NCBI GenBank assembly: GCA_021818105.1
Contig: JAKAFB010000008.1
Span: 18,706 to 82,705 of the forward strand
Length of the DNA: 64,000 bases
Source: Acidobacteriota bacterium
Lineage (GTDB): Bacteria; Acidobacteriota; Terriglobia; Terriglobales; Acidobacteriaceae
Reading direction: 5' to 3'
Under the pieces are notes generated by a model. That model had not been told where the DNA came from. It did no database searches and worked only from the letters and a program-made list of their open reading frames with translations. Position numbers and translations under genes: made by a program. Numbering within the stretch: position 1 is the first letter of the stretch; each line of letters starts with the position of its first letter. Positions 9,550 to 19,456 of the stretch are shown one piece after another.

Positions 9550-11025
9550 TTATCCTTCCAGCTTCTTCGTTACCAGCTCATTCAGCAGCGCCGGGTTTGC
9601 CTGCCCCTTTGATGCCTTCATGACCTGGCCTACAAAGAAGCCCGCCACGGTCTTCTTGCCCGCGCGATACTGCTCCACCTGCTTGGGATTGGCAGCAATC
9701 ACCTCGTCAACCATCTTTTCAATCGCCGAGGCATCAGTAATCTGCTGCGGCTTCTCCCGCTCATACACGGCAGGGAAGTCCTCGCTCTTTTCAAAGCACA
9801 CATCCAGCAGTTGCTTCAGTTGTTTTGAGCTAATCTTGTCTTCTTCCAGCAAATCGGCGGCCATCACCACGCCCGCCATCGACACTGGCGACTGCTCCTG
9901 CTCCAGCCCCAACGCTTTCAGTCGTCCGCCCAACTCGCTCAGCAGCAGGTTGGCCACGCGCCGCGGACTCTTTGCAGCCTTCGCCGCCGCCTCAAACCGG
10001 TCGGCAAACTCGCGCGATGCGGTAAGCGTCTGTGCATCCTTTGCACTCAGCGCATACTCGGCAATCATGCGCGTGCGCCGTGCCTCAGGCATTTCCGGCA
10101 GCTTGTTGCGCGTCTCCTCAAGGAATGCCTGCGAGACGATTAGGGGAGGCAAATCCGGCTCAGGAAAGTAGCGATAATCATGCGCCTGTTCCTTTGACCG
10201 CATCGAGTACGTTCGCCCCTCGGCAGCGTTCCACAGCCGCGTCTCTTGCACCACGCTCGCGCCGCTCTCGATAACCTCAATCTGCCGCTCAATCTCGTAC
10301 TCCAGCGCCGCGCGAATAAACCGGAAGCTGTTCACATTTTTTACTTCCGCCTTGGTGCCAAACTTCTTCTGCCCTCTAGGACGCACGCTCACATTTGCGT
10401 CGCAGCGCAGCGAACCTTCTTCCATGTTGCAGTCGGAGACGCCCGTATACAGCAGAATCTCCTTCAGCCGCGTCAGGTACTCGAATGCCTCATCCGGGGT
10501 TTGAATATCCGGCTCGCTCACAATCTCCACCAGCGGCGTGCCGCAGCGGTTCAGGTCCAGATACGTCCGCGTGGCCGAGTCCGCAAAGCCGTCGTGGATA
10601 CTCTTGCCCGCGTCCTCTTCCATGTGCAGCCGCGTGATACCGATGCGCTTCATCGTGCCATCGGCTGCCGGCACGTCAATCCAGCCATGCTCGGCAATCG
10701 GCTTGTCATACTGCGAAATCTGGTAGCCCTTCGGCAGGTCAGGGTAGAAGTAGTTCTTGCGCGCAAAAATCGAGCGTTCGCGAATCTGACAGTTCAGCGC
10801 CAGCGCGGCCAGTGTTGCATACTCCACGGCCTTCGCATTCAGCACAGGCAGCGCCCCCGGCAGCCCCAGGCACACCGGGCAGATATTCGTATTCGGGGCC
10901 GAACCGAATTGATTGGCGCAACTGCAAAATGCCTTCGTTGAGGTCAGCAGTTGCACATGCACTTCAAGCCCGATAACGGGCTCATACTTGGCCATGATTT
11001 CAGGCGAAAGCGCTGTGGCAGGCAT
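9550..11025 (-). CDS. gatB: Aspartyl/glutamyl-tRNA(Asn/Gln) amidotransferase subunit B
   Basis: YEPVIGLEVHVQLLTSTKAFCSC, CPVCLGLPGALPVLN, KNYFYPDLPKGYQISQYDKPI, MEEGSLRCDANVSVRP. Confidence 0.97.
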   Translation of the reverse strand: MPATALSPEIMAKYEPVIGLEVHVQLLTSTKAFCSCANQFGSAPNTNICPVCLGLPGALPVLNAKAVEYATLAALALNCQIRERSIFARKNYFYPDLPKGYQISQYDKPIAEHGWIDVPAADGTMKRIGITRLHMEEDAGKSIHDGFADSATRTYLDLNRCGTPLVEIVSEPDIQTPDEAFEYLTRLKEILLYTGVSDCNMEEGSLRCDANVSVRPRGQKKFGTKAEVKNVNSFRFIRAALEYEIERQIEVIESGASVVQETRLWNAAEGRTYSMRSKEQAHDYRYFPEPDLPPLIVSQAFLEETRNKLPEMPEARRTRMIAEYALSAKDAQTLTASREFADRFEAAAKAAKSPRRVANLLLSELGGRLKALGLEQEQSPVSMAGVVMAADLLEEDKISSKQLKQLLDVCFEKSEDFPAVYEREKPQQITDASAIEKMVDEVIAANPKQVEQYRAGKKTVAGFFVGQVMKASKGQANPALLNELVTKKLEG

Positions 11026-11098
11026 AGTTGCATTCTAGCGCGAGGGGGCCGGCAACTCGCCCGCCCTGCACTCGCACACACAACGCGTCCTGTATGCC

Positions 11099-12031
11099 TT
11101 ACTCCGACGGGTCCTCCGCCGTGAACGGAGAGCAGCACGGATTCTCTGTCGCATGGAAGTTCATCAGTTCCAGTCGTATGTCATCCGGATCATACAGGTT
11201 GAACTGGCCCTTGCCGTCGCGCCCAATCTGCGTGTGTGCGTCGTGCCTGCCGGTCAGCCGATTGCCTGCCTCCAGCACCTTGTACGCGACATCCACTGAC
11301 TTCACGCCAATTGAAAGATGATCCAGCACGCCCAGTTGACGCTGCGTCATCGTCGCCGGGATCCCCGAGCCTGACGGCCCGCTCGTCAGCATGTACTCCA
11401 GCCAGTCGTGCCCATCCGGCACCTGCTGGCTCACCCAGTCCAGCTTGCCCTCCTGCATGCCGCCGAACCAGTACGGCCTGAAGCCCAGAATGTTGCGATA
11501 AAACGTATCTTCCTGCTCCCGGCTGTGCACCATGATGCCCACGTGGATGATGTGCGTGCCAATCGCGTTCGGCGCGTCCGGCGCCTTGGGATGCGCCGGC
11601 GGCTGCACAAACTCAACCTTGTTGCCTTCCGGGTCCAGCACCGTGAACCACTTGCTGCCGTCAGAACCGCGCATCGCCAGTGACGGCGTCTTCCAGCCCC
11701 GGGCCGCCAGATATTTGAGCATGCGCTCGACGTTGCTCACGTTGTAGGCAGTGTGATCCAGCCGGTTGATGCCCGCTCCTGCCGGCAACGGCAGCACCTC
11801 GACGAACTGCGTGGCGCTCAACGCGTACCGCACGCCTGCCGGATTCTCCGGGTCAGGCTGCTTTGATGCTCCGATGATGTCCTTGTAGTAGTGTTCCGTC
11901 GCCGCCGGGTCTGACGTGTACACCGCCAGATGTGAAATCCCCGTAATCTTCGGGCGCGACATCTCAGTCTGCGCAGTTGCGGTAAGAGTGACAATGGCCA
12001 GAAAAGCCGCGGCCAGGGTTCTTGCAAACAT
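11099..12031 (-). CDS. Exported VOC (glyoxalase/bleomycin-resistance) family protein
   Basis: From MFARTLAAAFLAIVTLTATAQ (signal peptide): ITGISHLAVYTSDPAATEHYYKDIIG..., and a second module IIHVGIMVHSREQEDTFYRNILGFRPYW. The ORF-track N-terminal extension to 12415 is rejected. Confidence 0.85.
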   Translation of the reverse strand: MFARTLAAAFLAIVTLTATAQTEMSRPKITGISHLAVYTSDPAATEHYYKDIIGASKQPDPENPAGVRYALSATQFVEVLPLPAGAGINRLDHTAYNVSNVERMLKYLAARGWKTPSLAMRGSDGSKWFTVLDPEGNKVEFVQPPAHPKAPDAPNAIGTHIIHVGIMVHSREQEDTFYRNILGFRPYWFGGMQEGKLDWVSQQVPDGHDWLEYMLTSGPSGSGIPATMTQRQLGVLDHLSIGVKSVDVAYKVLEAGNRLTGRHDAHTQIGRDGKGQFNLYDPDDIRLELMNFHATENPCCSPFTAEDPSE

Positions 12032-12146
12032 GGTGCACCTCACAGTGTCCGGCGAGTACACATTAAATCGATTTGATAAGGGGTGTAAACCGAGCACTGG
12101 CAGGGCCCCATGCCAATCCACTCCCCTTACGCCGTACAATGCGCTC

Positions 12147-13604
12147 ATGCGTCGCCAAAATTTCTTAACCATCTTTGTCTTGCTCGTCTTCACCGCTTGC
12201 CTTGGCTTGTCCGCACCAGCCCAGTCCTCGCTCCCCACAGCCTCTGCTGCTGATCGTGCCGAGGCCCGCGAAATCTTCAAGCAGCTCATCGAGATCAACA
12301 CCACTGACACCCCGCAGGGCAATGTGACCACAGCCACCGAGGCCATGCGCAAGCGCTTCCTCGACGCCGGTTTCGCCCCCGAGGACGTGCATCTGCTTGG
12401 TCCCGACCCGCGCAAGATGAACCTCGTCGTCCGCTATCGCTCCGCTGGTCAGCCGGACGAAAAGCCGGTTCTCTTCCTCTGCCATGTGGATGTGGTGCAG
12501 GCCCTTCGCTCCGACTGGCACACCGACCCCTTCCAGTTCATCGAGAAGAACGGCTACTACTACGGCCGTGGTACGCAGGACATGAAGGACTCCGATGCCG
12601 CGCTCGTCGCCACCTTCCTGCGCCTCCATCGCGAGGGATACAAGCCCAAACGCGATCTCATCCTTGCCCTCACCGCGGATGAGGAAGGTGGCAAGTTCAA
12701 TGGCCCGAAGTGGCTCCTGGAGAACCATCGCGACCTCGTCGATGCGGCCTTCGTCATCAATCCCGACGCGGGCGGCATTGAACTCGACCATGGCCGCGCC
12801 GTGGTTGCCGACGTCGAAGCCACTGAGAAGGTCTACGCCGACTATCAGGTCACGGCGACCAATCCCGGCGGGCACAGCTCCCGCCCGCGCCCGGACAACG
12901 CCATCTACGAGTTGATGGCCGCGCTCAACAAGCTTGCTGCCTACTCCTTCCCATTCGAGATGAATCCGGTTACACGCACCTATTTTGAGAATCTCGCCAA
13001 GGTTGAAACCGGCCAGACCGCTGCGGACATTCGCGCCATCCTCGCCACGCCGCCGGACATGGCCGCCGCCGCGCGCCTCAGCACCGAACCCAGCTTCTAC
13101 TCCAACTTCCGCACCACCTGCGTAGCCACGCGCCTGAGCGGCGGCCACGCCAACAACGCCCTGCCGCAAACCGCCCAGGCCAACGTCAACTGCCGCATCT
13201 TTCCCGGCCACTCGCCGGAGGAAATCCGCCAGCAGCTCTTCAAGCTCTTCGACGATCCCAAGCTCACCGTGAAGTATGTCTCTGATGCAGGCGTCGTCTC
13301 CGACGTTGCGCCCGACCGCAAGGCAATCGTGCCGCCGCCGCCCATCAAGGCAGTCTTCGATCCGCTCACGCGCATTACGCAGCAGATCTGGCCCGGTGTG
13401 CCCGTCACGCCCGTCATGGAAAACGGCGCGACAGACTCCATCTATTTCGCGCAGGCCGGCATCCCCTCCTACGGCTACTCTGCCATTGCGCTGGAGCGCG
13501 ACGACGACCGCGCCCACGGTCAGGACGAGCGTCTGCCCGTTGACTCCTACTGGAAGTCGCTGGACTTTTTCTATGCCTTCACCAAGGCGCTCGGCGGCGA
13601 GTAA
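12147..13604 (+). CDS. M20 family metallopeptidase, exported
   Basis: Signal peptide MRRQNFLTIFVLLVFTACLGLSAPAQ; VLFLCHVDVV, YYGRGTQDMKDSDAALVA, LTADEEGGKFNGPKWLLE, NPGGHSSRPRPDNAIYEL: M20 motifs. Start at 12147 rather than 11916. Confidence 0.92.
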   Translation: MRRQNFLTIFVLLVFTACLGLSAPAQSSLPTASAADRAEAREIFKQLIEINTTDTPQGNVTTATEAMRKRFLDAGFAPEDVHLLGPDPRKMNLVVRYRSAGQPDEKPVLFLCHVDVVQALRSDWHTDPFQFIEKNGYYYGRGTQDMKDSDAALVATFLRLHREGYKPKRDLILALTADEEGGKFNGPKWLLENHRDLVDAAFVINPDAGGIELDHGRAVVADVEATEKVYADYQVTATNPGGHSSRPRPDNAIYELMAALNKLAAYSFPFEMNPVTRTYFENLAKVETGQTAADIRAILATPPDMAAAARLSTEPSFYSNFRTTCVATRLSGGHANNALPQTAQANVNCRIFPGHSPEEIRQQLFKLFDDPKLTVKYVSDAGVVSDVAPDRKAIVPPPPIKAVFDPLTRITQQIWPGVPVTPVMENGATDSIYFAQAGIPSYGYSAIALERDDDRAHGQDERLPVDSYWKSLDFFYAFTKALGGE

Positions 13605-13633
13605 GCTTCAGCATTTTTCGCGCACAAAAACAA

Positions 13634-13680
13634 ATCCCGAACTTCTGAGCGTTTCTTAAGCACATTCAGAAGTTCGGGAT
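13634..13680 (-). terminator. Perfect 15-bp inverted repeat, likely terminator of the minus-strand OLD gene
   Basis: atcccgaacttctga (13634-13648) / tcagaagttcgggat (13666-13680). On the minus strand it is followed by ttTGTTTTTGTG. Confidence 0.65.
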
Positions 13681-13719
13681 AACCCGTCCGCCAAAATTGC
13701 ATGAGGTCACACGATTCTT

Positions 13720-15654
13720 CTAGATCAAAGTATTCAGGTCGTGGATGAGCTTCTCCATCCGGTCCATCGCGCCGCTGAAGCCGGGCAGTTGCTTCGCTTC
13801 AGCCTCATTTTGAAAGAGCCATTCCGCAGGCAGTGATGGCTTGAACTTCACGTAGTGCCCGTTCAGTGTCGCCGTGTGTTGCTTCACCTCCTGCATCACG
13901 CGCGCTGGCATTTCGGCCGGAGACAGCTCAGGAAAATCATGCGGCTGGCGCAGTTCCAGTGTCCGGCGCACCAGCGCCAGATAGAAACTGCGTCCCAGCA
14001 CGTCTTCCATGTCGGCATCGCTCTGTCCTGCGTATGCATCCATCGTCACCAGGTGCCCGCCGGCCAGCGCTTGCTTGGCCGTCTCAATCCTGCCTTTGTC
14101 GCCCTTCCGCACATCTGCGATGGCCGCCATCCGCAGCCCGTCGCTGCGCAACAGCGAGGCCACCCCGGGAATCCGGGACAGCCCGCCGCCGATGCACAGG
14201 TTCCAGCGATAATCCAGCCCCGGCTTGTTGGCCGCCTGCAGTTGCTTTGAGAACCACTTCAGATACGCGAGGTCTGATTCATCTTCCACCAGCAACGTGT
14301 GCTTGCCGACGAACAGGCTCTGGGTCAGTTGAATCTCCAGTGCCTTGCGCAGCGGAGCAAGGGTGTCCGCGTCGCTGGCCAGCACATTCTCTCGCACCTT
14401 GGTTCCCAGCAGCTTCTCTTCGCCGGTCGCGTGGTCGTGTTCCACCACGTCCTCCACAGTGCGAGCCGCCAGCAGGTTATCCGGGTCCACCATAAACGGC
14501 GAATGCGTTGTGTAAATCACCTGGTAATGCGGCTTCAGTTGCTCGTTGATGTAGCGCAGCAAGTCTGCCTGCGCCCGCGCATGCAGACTGTGCCCCGGCT
14601 CATCCAGCAGAATCACCAGGTTATCGCCGTGCACCTGCTTAAGCTGATAGAACCACACCAGAAAAGAGAAGAACCACACAAAGCCGCGGCTGCGGTCGTC
14701 AAAGCTCGTTTCCGCGCGGTGTCGCCTGTTCACAATCCGCGTGCGGAAGATCCATCCAGTGTTGAACGGCGGCGGGTCGCTTGGCCGTGCGTAGTCCAGC
14801 TTGATCTCCACGTCCAGGTGCCGGTTCTGCGACCAGTAGCGGGCAATCATGTCCGTCAGTTGGTTTGACACGGCGCGCAGCGACGCGTTGAACTCCTCGT
14901 ACGTTCCCGTGCTGTTCACGCTCTCAATTGAGGCGCCTGCCAGCTCCAGCAAGGCAATGAAGATGCGATCCCGTTCCGCCAGCTTGCCCTGCTTCTGCCG
15001 CAGCACAATCTCGTCCACAGCAATTGTGCCCGGCAGCGTCAGATATTCGTCGAAGTAAAGAAACGTCGGCATGTGCTTTGCCAGAAAGGCATCCACCGCC
15101 GCCTCTCCGCCCTGCGGAAATTTCGCCGTTAGCTCCTTCAGCAGTTGCTCCTGTGCCGCCGTGCGCGTTGTTATCGCCTTCAGAGTTTCCAGTGCAGCAT
15201 CCACGCTGGCGCACTTGGCCAGCAAAGCCTTCTCCTCGGTGGCCGCGCTCGCCAGCGCATTGTGTAGTAGTTTCTCCTCATTCACGTTTGCGGCAATCTG
15301 CGCCAGGTTGTCATAACCCTGTGCGGCGCGGAAGCGCGTGCTTGCCAACACGTCCTTGCCGAAGGCCTCCTCGAGAGCTTGCTGATCCGCGTCAGAAAGT
15401 TCCCACGTCGCCTCCACCACCGGCGTGTCCTTTTGGACGCACGCTTCTGACACCCACTTCCGCCGCGGATAGTCCCGCAGAGCATTGAAGGGCTCCTTGC
15501 CTGCGTCGTCCGGCTTCAGTCGTCGCAGCGCCTTCAAAATGGCCGTCTTGCCCGATTCGTTCTTGCCCACCAGGCAGGTGATGCCATCCAGTGAAAACTC
15601 GCCGGAGTCCTCAATGCACCGAAAATCCTTTATCTGTACGTTTGCCAGTCGCAC
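13720..15654 (-). CDS. OLD-family ATP-dependent endonuclease (ABC/SMC-like ATPase plus TOPRIM-like domain)
   Basis: MRLANVQIKDFRCIEDSGEFSLDGITCLVGKNESGKTAILKALRRL (Walker A), VILLDEPGHSLHARAQADLLRYINEQLKPHYQVIYTTHSPFMV (Walker B and switch), HTLLVEDESDLAYLKWFSKQ...AAIADVRKGDKG (TOPRIM-like). Confidence 0.85.
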   Translation of the reverse strand: MRLANVQIKDFRCIEDSGEFSLDGITCLVGKNESGKTAILKALRRLKPDDAGKEPFNALRDYPRRKWVSEACVQKDTPVVEATWELSDADQQALEEAFGKDVLASTRFRAAQGYDNLAQIAANVNEEKLLHNALASAATEEKALLAKCASVDAALETLKAITTRTAAQEQLLKELTAKFPQGGEAAVDAFLAKHMPTFLYFDEYLTLPGTIAVDEIVLRQKQGKLAERDRIFIALLELAGASIESVNSTGTYEEFNASLRAVSNQLTDMIARYWSQNRHLDVEIKLDYARPSDPPPFNTGWIFRTRIVNRRHRAETSFDDRSRGFVWFFSFLVWFYQLKQVHGDNLVILLDEPGHSLHARAQADLLRYINEQLKPHYQVIYTTHSPFMVDPDNLLAARTVEDVVEHDHATGEEKLLGTKVRENVLASDADTLAPLRKALEIQLTQSLFVGKHTLLVEDESDLAYLKWFSKQLQAANKPGLDYRWNLCIGGGLSRIPGVASLLRSDGLRMAAIADVRKGDKGRIETAKQALAGGHLVTMDAYAGQSDADMEDVLGRSFYLALVRRTLELRQPHDFPELSPAEMPARVMQEVKQHTATLNGHYVKFKPSLPAEWLFQNEAEAKQLPGFSGAMDRMEKLIHDLNTLI

Positions 15655-15873
15655 GGCAACCTCGCTCGCCTGAATCCTGTGAGAATTAGAAACCCTGCTG
15701 TCGATTCCGCACGATTATAGGCAGGCCTCCGCCCCCCTCCTAGATGCCTTTAGGCTTAGGACCTTTGGAATCAGCGTCCTCTTATGTATCCGTAAGTCTC
15801 GCTAAGTCTCGCTCATGCAGGTGATTGTCCTGAGTCCGCAGCCGGTGCGCCGCCGCTGGTAAACTAGAGTTGC

Positions 15874-18800
15874 ATGATCCTCCCGTTCGTCCGCGAAATC
15901 TTCGCGGAGCTGGAGCATTCCTCCGCATTTGAGCGCGTACGCAGGCACCTCAGCCTGGGTACGGGGCGTCGTCGTGTGTCTGGTCTCACCGCCACGGCCC
16001 GTTCCCTCTACCTGCCGTTCATGGCCCGCGCGGCCAACCACCCCGTCATCGTTGTCGTGGCAGACAACAAAGCCGCCGAGGCCCTTGAGCCCACCCTCCG
16101 TGCCGGCTGCGAACTTACCGGGGCCATTGACCCCGCCCGCGTCGTTCGCCTGCCCGCCCACGATGTTCTCCCGTTTGAAAACCTCTCGCCCCACCCCGAT
16201 GTGCAGGAGCAGCGCGCCGCCGCCCTCTGGAAGCTCGCCACCGGCGCCGTCTCCATCCTCATCGCCCCGGCTGAGGCCCTGGCTCTGCGCCTCTTTGACC
16301 GCGACTACTACGCCAACCTCGCCGTTACCGTAAAGCGAGGTGAGGAGATGGACGTGGAGGTACTCACCGCCCACCTCGCCAGCGTCGGCTACACGCACAT
16401 GGACCTCGTGGAGATGCCCGGCCAGTTCACCCGCCGCGGTGGCATCCTGGACGTCTACTCGCCTGAGGCAGACCGCCCTGTCCGCATTGAGTTCTTCGGC
16501 GACGAAATTGATACCATCCGCAAGTTCGACCCCGAGACGCAGCGCTCCCAGTCCGGCCTCGATGAGGCCCTCCTGCTGCCGCTTACGGAAACTCCCGTCA
16601 CTGAGAGTCTGCTCGCCGCCGTCAACGCACGTCTCAGCCGCCAGCGTATTCAGAGCGAAGACGAATCAGCCGTAGCTCAAGCCGTTGCCGCCGGAGGCGT
16701 CAGTGTCTTTCCCGGCTGGGAGTTTTTCTCTGCCGTCGCTGGGGCTGAGATCCACCTGCTCAAGCTCCTCGCCAAGTGCGTCCTCTTCGTGGAAGAGCCC
16801 GCCATGGTTCGCAATCAGATTGATCGCTGGTGGAACAAGGTTGAGCAGCGCCATGAACGCTCCGGCATCGGCTCCCTCATCCGCCCCGAGGACATCTACC
16901 TGCGCCCGGAAATCCTGCAGGGCTTGCTTGAAACCCACCCCGGCCTTGACCTTGACCAGCTTGGCGCCGTCGACGTGCTGGACGTCGACCACACCCTCGG
17001 CGAGATCGCTTTCAGCTCGCGCCCCACGCTGCGCTTCCACGGCTCCATTCCCGCGCTTACTGAGCAGTTGCGCAGCCTCATGGCCGCAGACCAGCACATC
17101 GTCCTCGCCGTGCCCACACAGGGCGACGTGGAGCGCATGGCCACCGTGTTCCGCGAGTATCAGATACCCTACCGCCTCGGCAGCCGCTTCAACCACCCCG
17201 GCGGCGAGACCATGCTGGAGGAAGCCAGCTACCTCGCCACGGACCCAAGCGTTCCCGTCATCGTACGTACGCAGCTTGCCGCTGGTGTCACTTTCCCCGA
17301 AGCAAATCTCATCGTCTTCGGCGCCAACGACCTCTCTGACGAAGCGGACATCGCCGCGCGTCCCGTCCCCCGGAAGTCCAAAACCGCGGCCTTCATCTCC
17401 GACTTCCGCGACCTCACCGTCGGCGACTACGTCGTCCACGTCGAGCACGGCATCGCGCAATATCAGGGGCTCAAGGAGATTGCGCAGGACGGACTCTCCG
17501 TCGAGTTCATGATCCTCGAGTTCGCTGAGCAGGCCAAACTCTACGTTCCGCTCACGCGCCTTGACCTGATCCAGAAGTACCGCTCCACTGATGCCGGCCC
17601 CGCGCCTGTCCTCAACAAGCTCGGCTCACAGCAATGGACAAAGACCAAGGCCCGCGTGCGCAAGGCCATGCAGGACATGGCCGCCGAACTGCTCAAGCTC
17701 TACGCCGCACGCCACACCGCGCACGGCACCGCCTTCTCGCCGGACAACGAGTTCCAGCGCGAGTTTGAAGACGCATTCGATTATCGCGAGACCGACGACC
17801 AGATCGCAGCCATCACCGCCATCAAGGCCGACATGGAATCAACCACGCCCATGGATCGCCTGCTCTGCGGAGACGTAGGCTACGGCAAAACGGAAGTCGC
17901 CATGCGCGCTGCCTTCAAGGCCGTGCAGGATGGCAAGCAAGTGGCAATGCTCGCGCCCACCACAGTGCTCGCCTTCCAGCACTTTGAGACCTTCAAGCGC
18001 CGCTTTGCGCAGTTCCCCATTCACATTGAAATGATCTCTCGCTTCCGCACCGCCAAGGAACAAAGTCAGATCGTGGAGCGCGTTGAAACCGGCAAGGTGG
18101 ACATCGTGATCGGCACGCACCGTCTGCTCTCCAAGGACATCAAGTTTCAGGACCTCGGCCTGCTGATTATCGACGAGGAACAGCGCTTCGGTGTGCGCCA
18201 CAAGGAGCGCCTCAAGCAGTTGCGCAAGGAAATCGACGTGCTCTCTATGTCGGCCACGCCCATTCCGCGCACGCTCCACATGTCCCTCGTTGGCCTGCGC
18301 GACTTGAGCGTAATTGAAACGCCGCCCAAGGACCGTATGGCCATTCAGACCGTCGTCGCCCGTTTCGATGAGAAGCTTGTGCGCTCCGCCATTGAGCTGG
18401 AACTGGAACGCGGCGGCCAGGTCTACTTCGTTCACAACCGCGTCGAATCCATCTATGAAATCGCGGCCCGCATCCAGGAACTCGTCCCCGCGGCGCGTGT
18501 GATTGTCGGTCACGGTCAGATGAGCGAGGGCGAGCTCGAAAAGGTCATGCTTGCGTTTATGCACCATGAGTACGATGTACTTGTGGCCACCACCATCATT
18601 GAGAATGGCCTCGACATTCCGCTCGCCAACACCATCATCATCAATCGAGCAGACCGCCACGGACTCAGCGAGCTCTATCAGCTTCGTGGCCGCGTGGGCC
18701 GTTCCAATCGCCGCGCTTATGCGTATCTGCTCATCCCCGGCGAGCAGGAACTGAGCGAGATCGCCCGCCGCCGCCTCGCCGCGCTCAAGGAGTTCAGCGA

Positions 18801-19425
18801 CCTCGGCGCAGGCTTCAAAATCGCCGCACTCGACCTCGAGCTGCGTGGTGCTGGTAACATGCTCGGCGGCGAGCAAAGCGGACACATTGAGGCCGTCGGC
18901 TTTGAGCTCTATACATCTATGCTCGAACAGGCCGTCAAGGAGATGAAGGGCGAAGCCGCCGAAGAACGCCCCTCCGTGCAACTCAATCTCGGCATCGCCC
19001 TGCGCATCGACGAGAGTTATGTGTCCGAAGAAAACCAGCGCCTGCACCTCTACAAGCGCATTGCCGGAGCTGCAGACGAAAAGGCTCTTGCCGATTTGCG
19101 CGCGGAGATGGAAGACCGCTACGGCCCGCTTCCAGACGCCACCGTCTACCTGCTTGAGGCCGCTGCGCTTCGCCATGAGTGCGAGCGCATCGGCATCTCC
19201 CAAATTGACCGCAAACGTGCAGAATTGCTGATTCGCTTCACTGAGAACGCAAAAATCGATCCGCAGAACCTGATGCGTCTCGTTGCACGTAACGCCAAGC
19301 GCGGCGCGCAGTTCACGCCGCAGGGTGTGCTCAAGTATCCTTTGGCTGCCACGCGGCCCGACGAGGTCCTGCTTGAGATTCGTGATCTGCTGGCCATCCT
19401 GTCACCCGCACCTGTCCCTGCTTAG
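15874..19425 (+). CDS. mfd: Transcription-repair coupling factor
   Basis: 1183 aa; [39 protein letters not shown] (RID), [109 protein letters not shown]. Confidence 0.98.
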   Translation: MILPFVREIFAELEHSSAFERVRRHLSLGTGRRRVSGLTATARSLYLPFMARAANHPVIVVVADNKAAEALEPTLRAGCELTGAIDPARVVRLPAHDVLPFENLSPHPDVQEQRAAALWKLATGAVSILIAPAEALALRLFDRDYYANLAVTVKRGEEMDVEVLTAHLASVGYTHMDLVEMPGQFTRRGGILDVYSPEADRPVRIEFFGDEIDTIRKFDPETQRSQSGLDEALLLPLTETPVTESLLAAVNARLSRQRIQSEDESAVAQAVAAGGVSVFPGWEFFSAVAGAEIHLLKLLAKCVLFVEEPAMVRNQIDRWWNKVEQRHERSGIGSLIRPEDIYLRPEILQGLLETHPGLDLDQLGAVDVLDVDHTLGEIAFSSRPTLRFHGSIPALTEQLRSLMAADQHIVLAVPTQGDVERMATVFREYQIPYRLGSRFNHPGGETMLEEASYLATDPSVPVIVRTQLAAGVTFPEANLIVFGANDLSDEADIAARPVPRKSKTAAFISDFRDLTVGDYVVHVEHGIAQYQGLKEIAQDGLSVEFMILEFAEQAKLYVPLTRLDLIQKYRSTDAGPAPVLNKLGSQQWTKTKARVRKAMQDMAAELLKLYAARHTAHGTAFSPDNEFQREFEDAFDYRETDDQIAAITAIKADMESTTPMDRLLCGDVGYGKTEVAMRAAFKAVQDGKQVAMLAPTTVLAFQHFETFKRRFAQFPIHIEMISRFRTAKEQSQIVERVETGKVDIVIGTHRLLSKDIKFQDLGLLIIDEEQRFGVRHKERLKQLRKEIDVLSMSATPIPRTLHMSLVGLRDLSVIETPPKDRMAIQTVVARFDEKLVRSAIELELERGGQVYFVHNRVESIYEIAARIQELVPAARVIVGHGQMSEGELEKVMLAFMHHEYDVLVATTIIENGLDIPLANTIIINRADRHGLSELYQLRGRVGRSNRRAYAYLLIPGEQELSEIARRRLAALKEFSDLGAGFKIAALDLELRGAGNMLGGEQSGHIEAVGFELYTSMLEQAVKEMKGEAAEERPSVQLNLGIALRIDESYVSEENQRLHLYKRIAGAADEKALADLRAEMEDRYGPLPDATVYLLEAAALRHECERIGISQIDRKRAELLIRFTENAKIDPQNLMRLVARNAKRGAQFTPQGVLKYPLAATRPDEVLLEIRDLLAILSPAPVPA

Positions 19426-19456
19426 TTGATACGTTCGTTTTTTTGAGAGAGGCTTT

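Noticed and set aside
15802-19203. Antisense ORFs across mfd (198, 264, 454 aa)
   Set aside because: Antisense codon-bias artefacts over an unmistakable mfd.
13720-19425. OLD nuclease plus mfd helicase as a Gabija-like pair
   Set aside because: The genes are divergently oriented and Mfd is a canonical housekeeping protein, not a GajB UvrD-type helicase.
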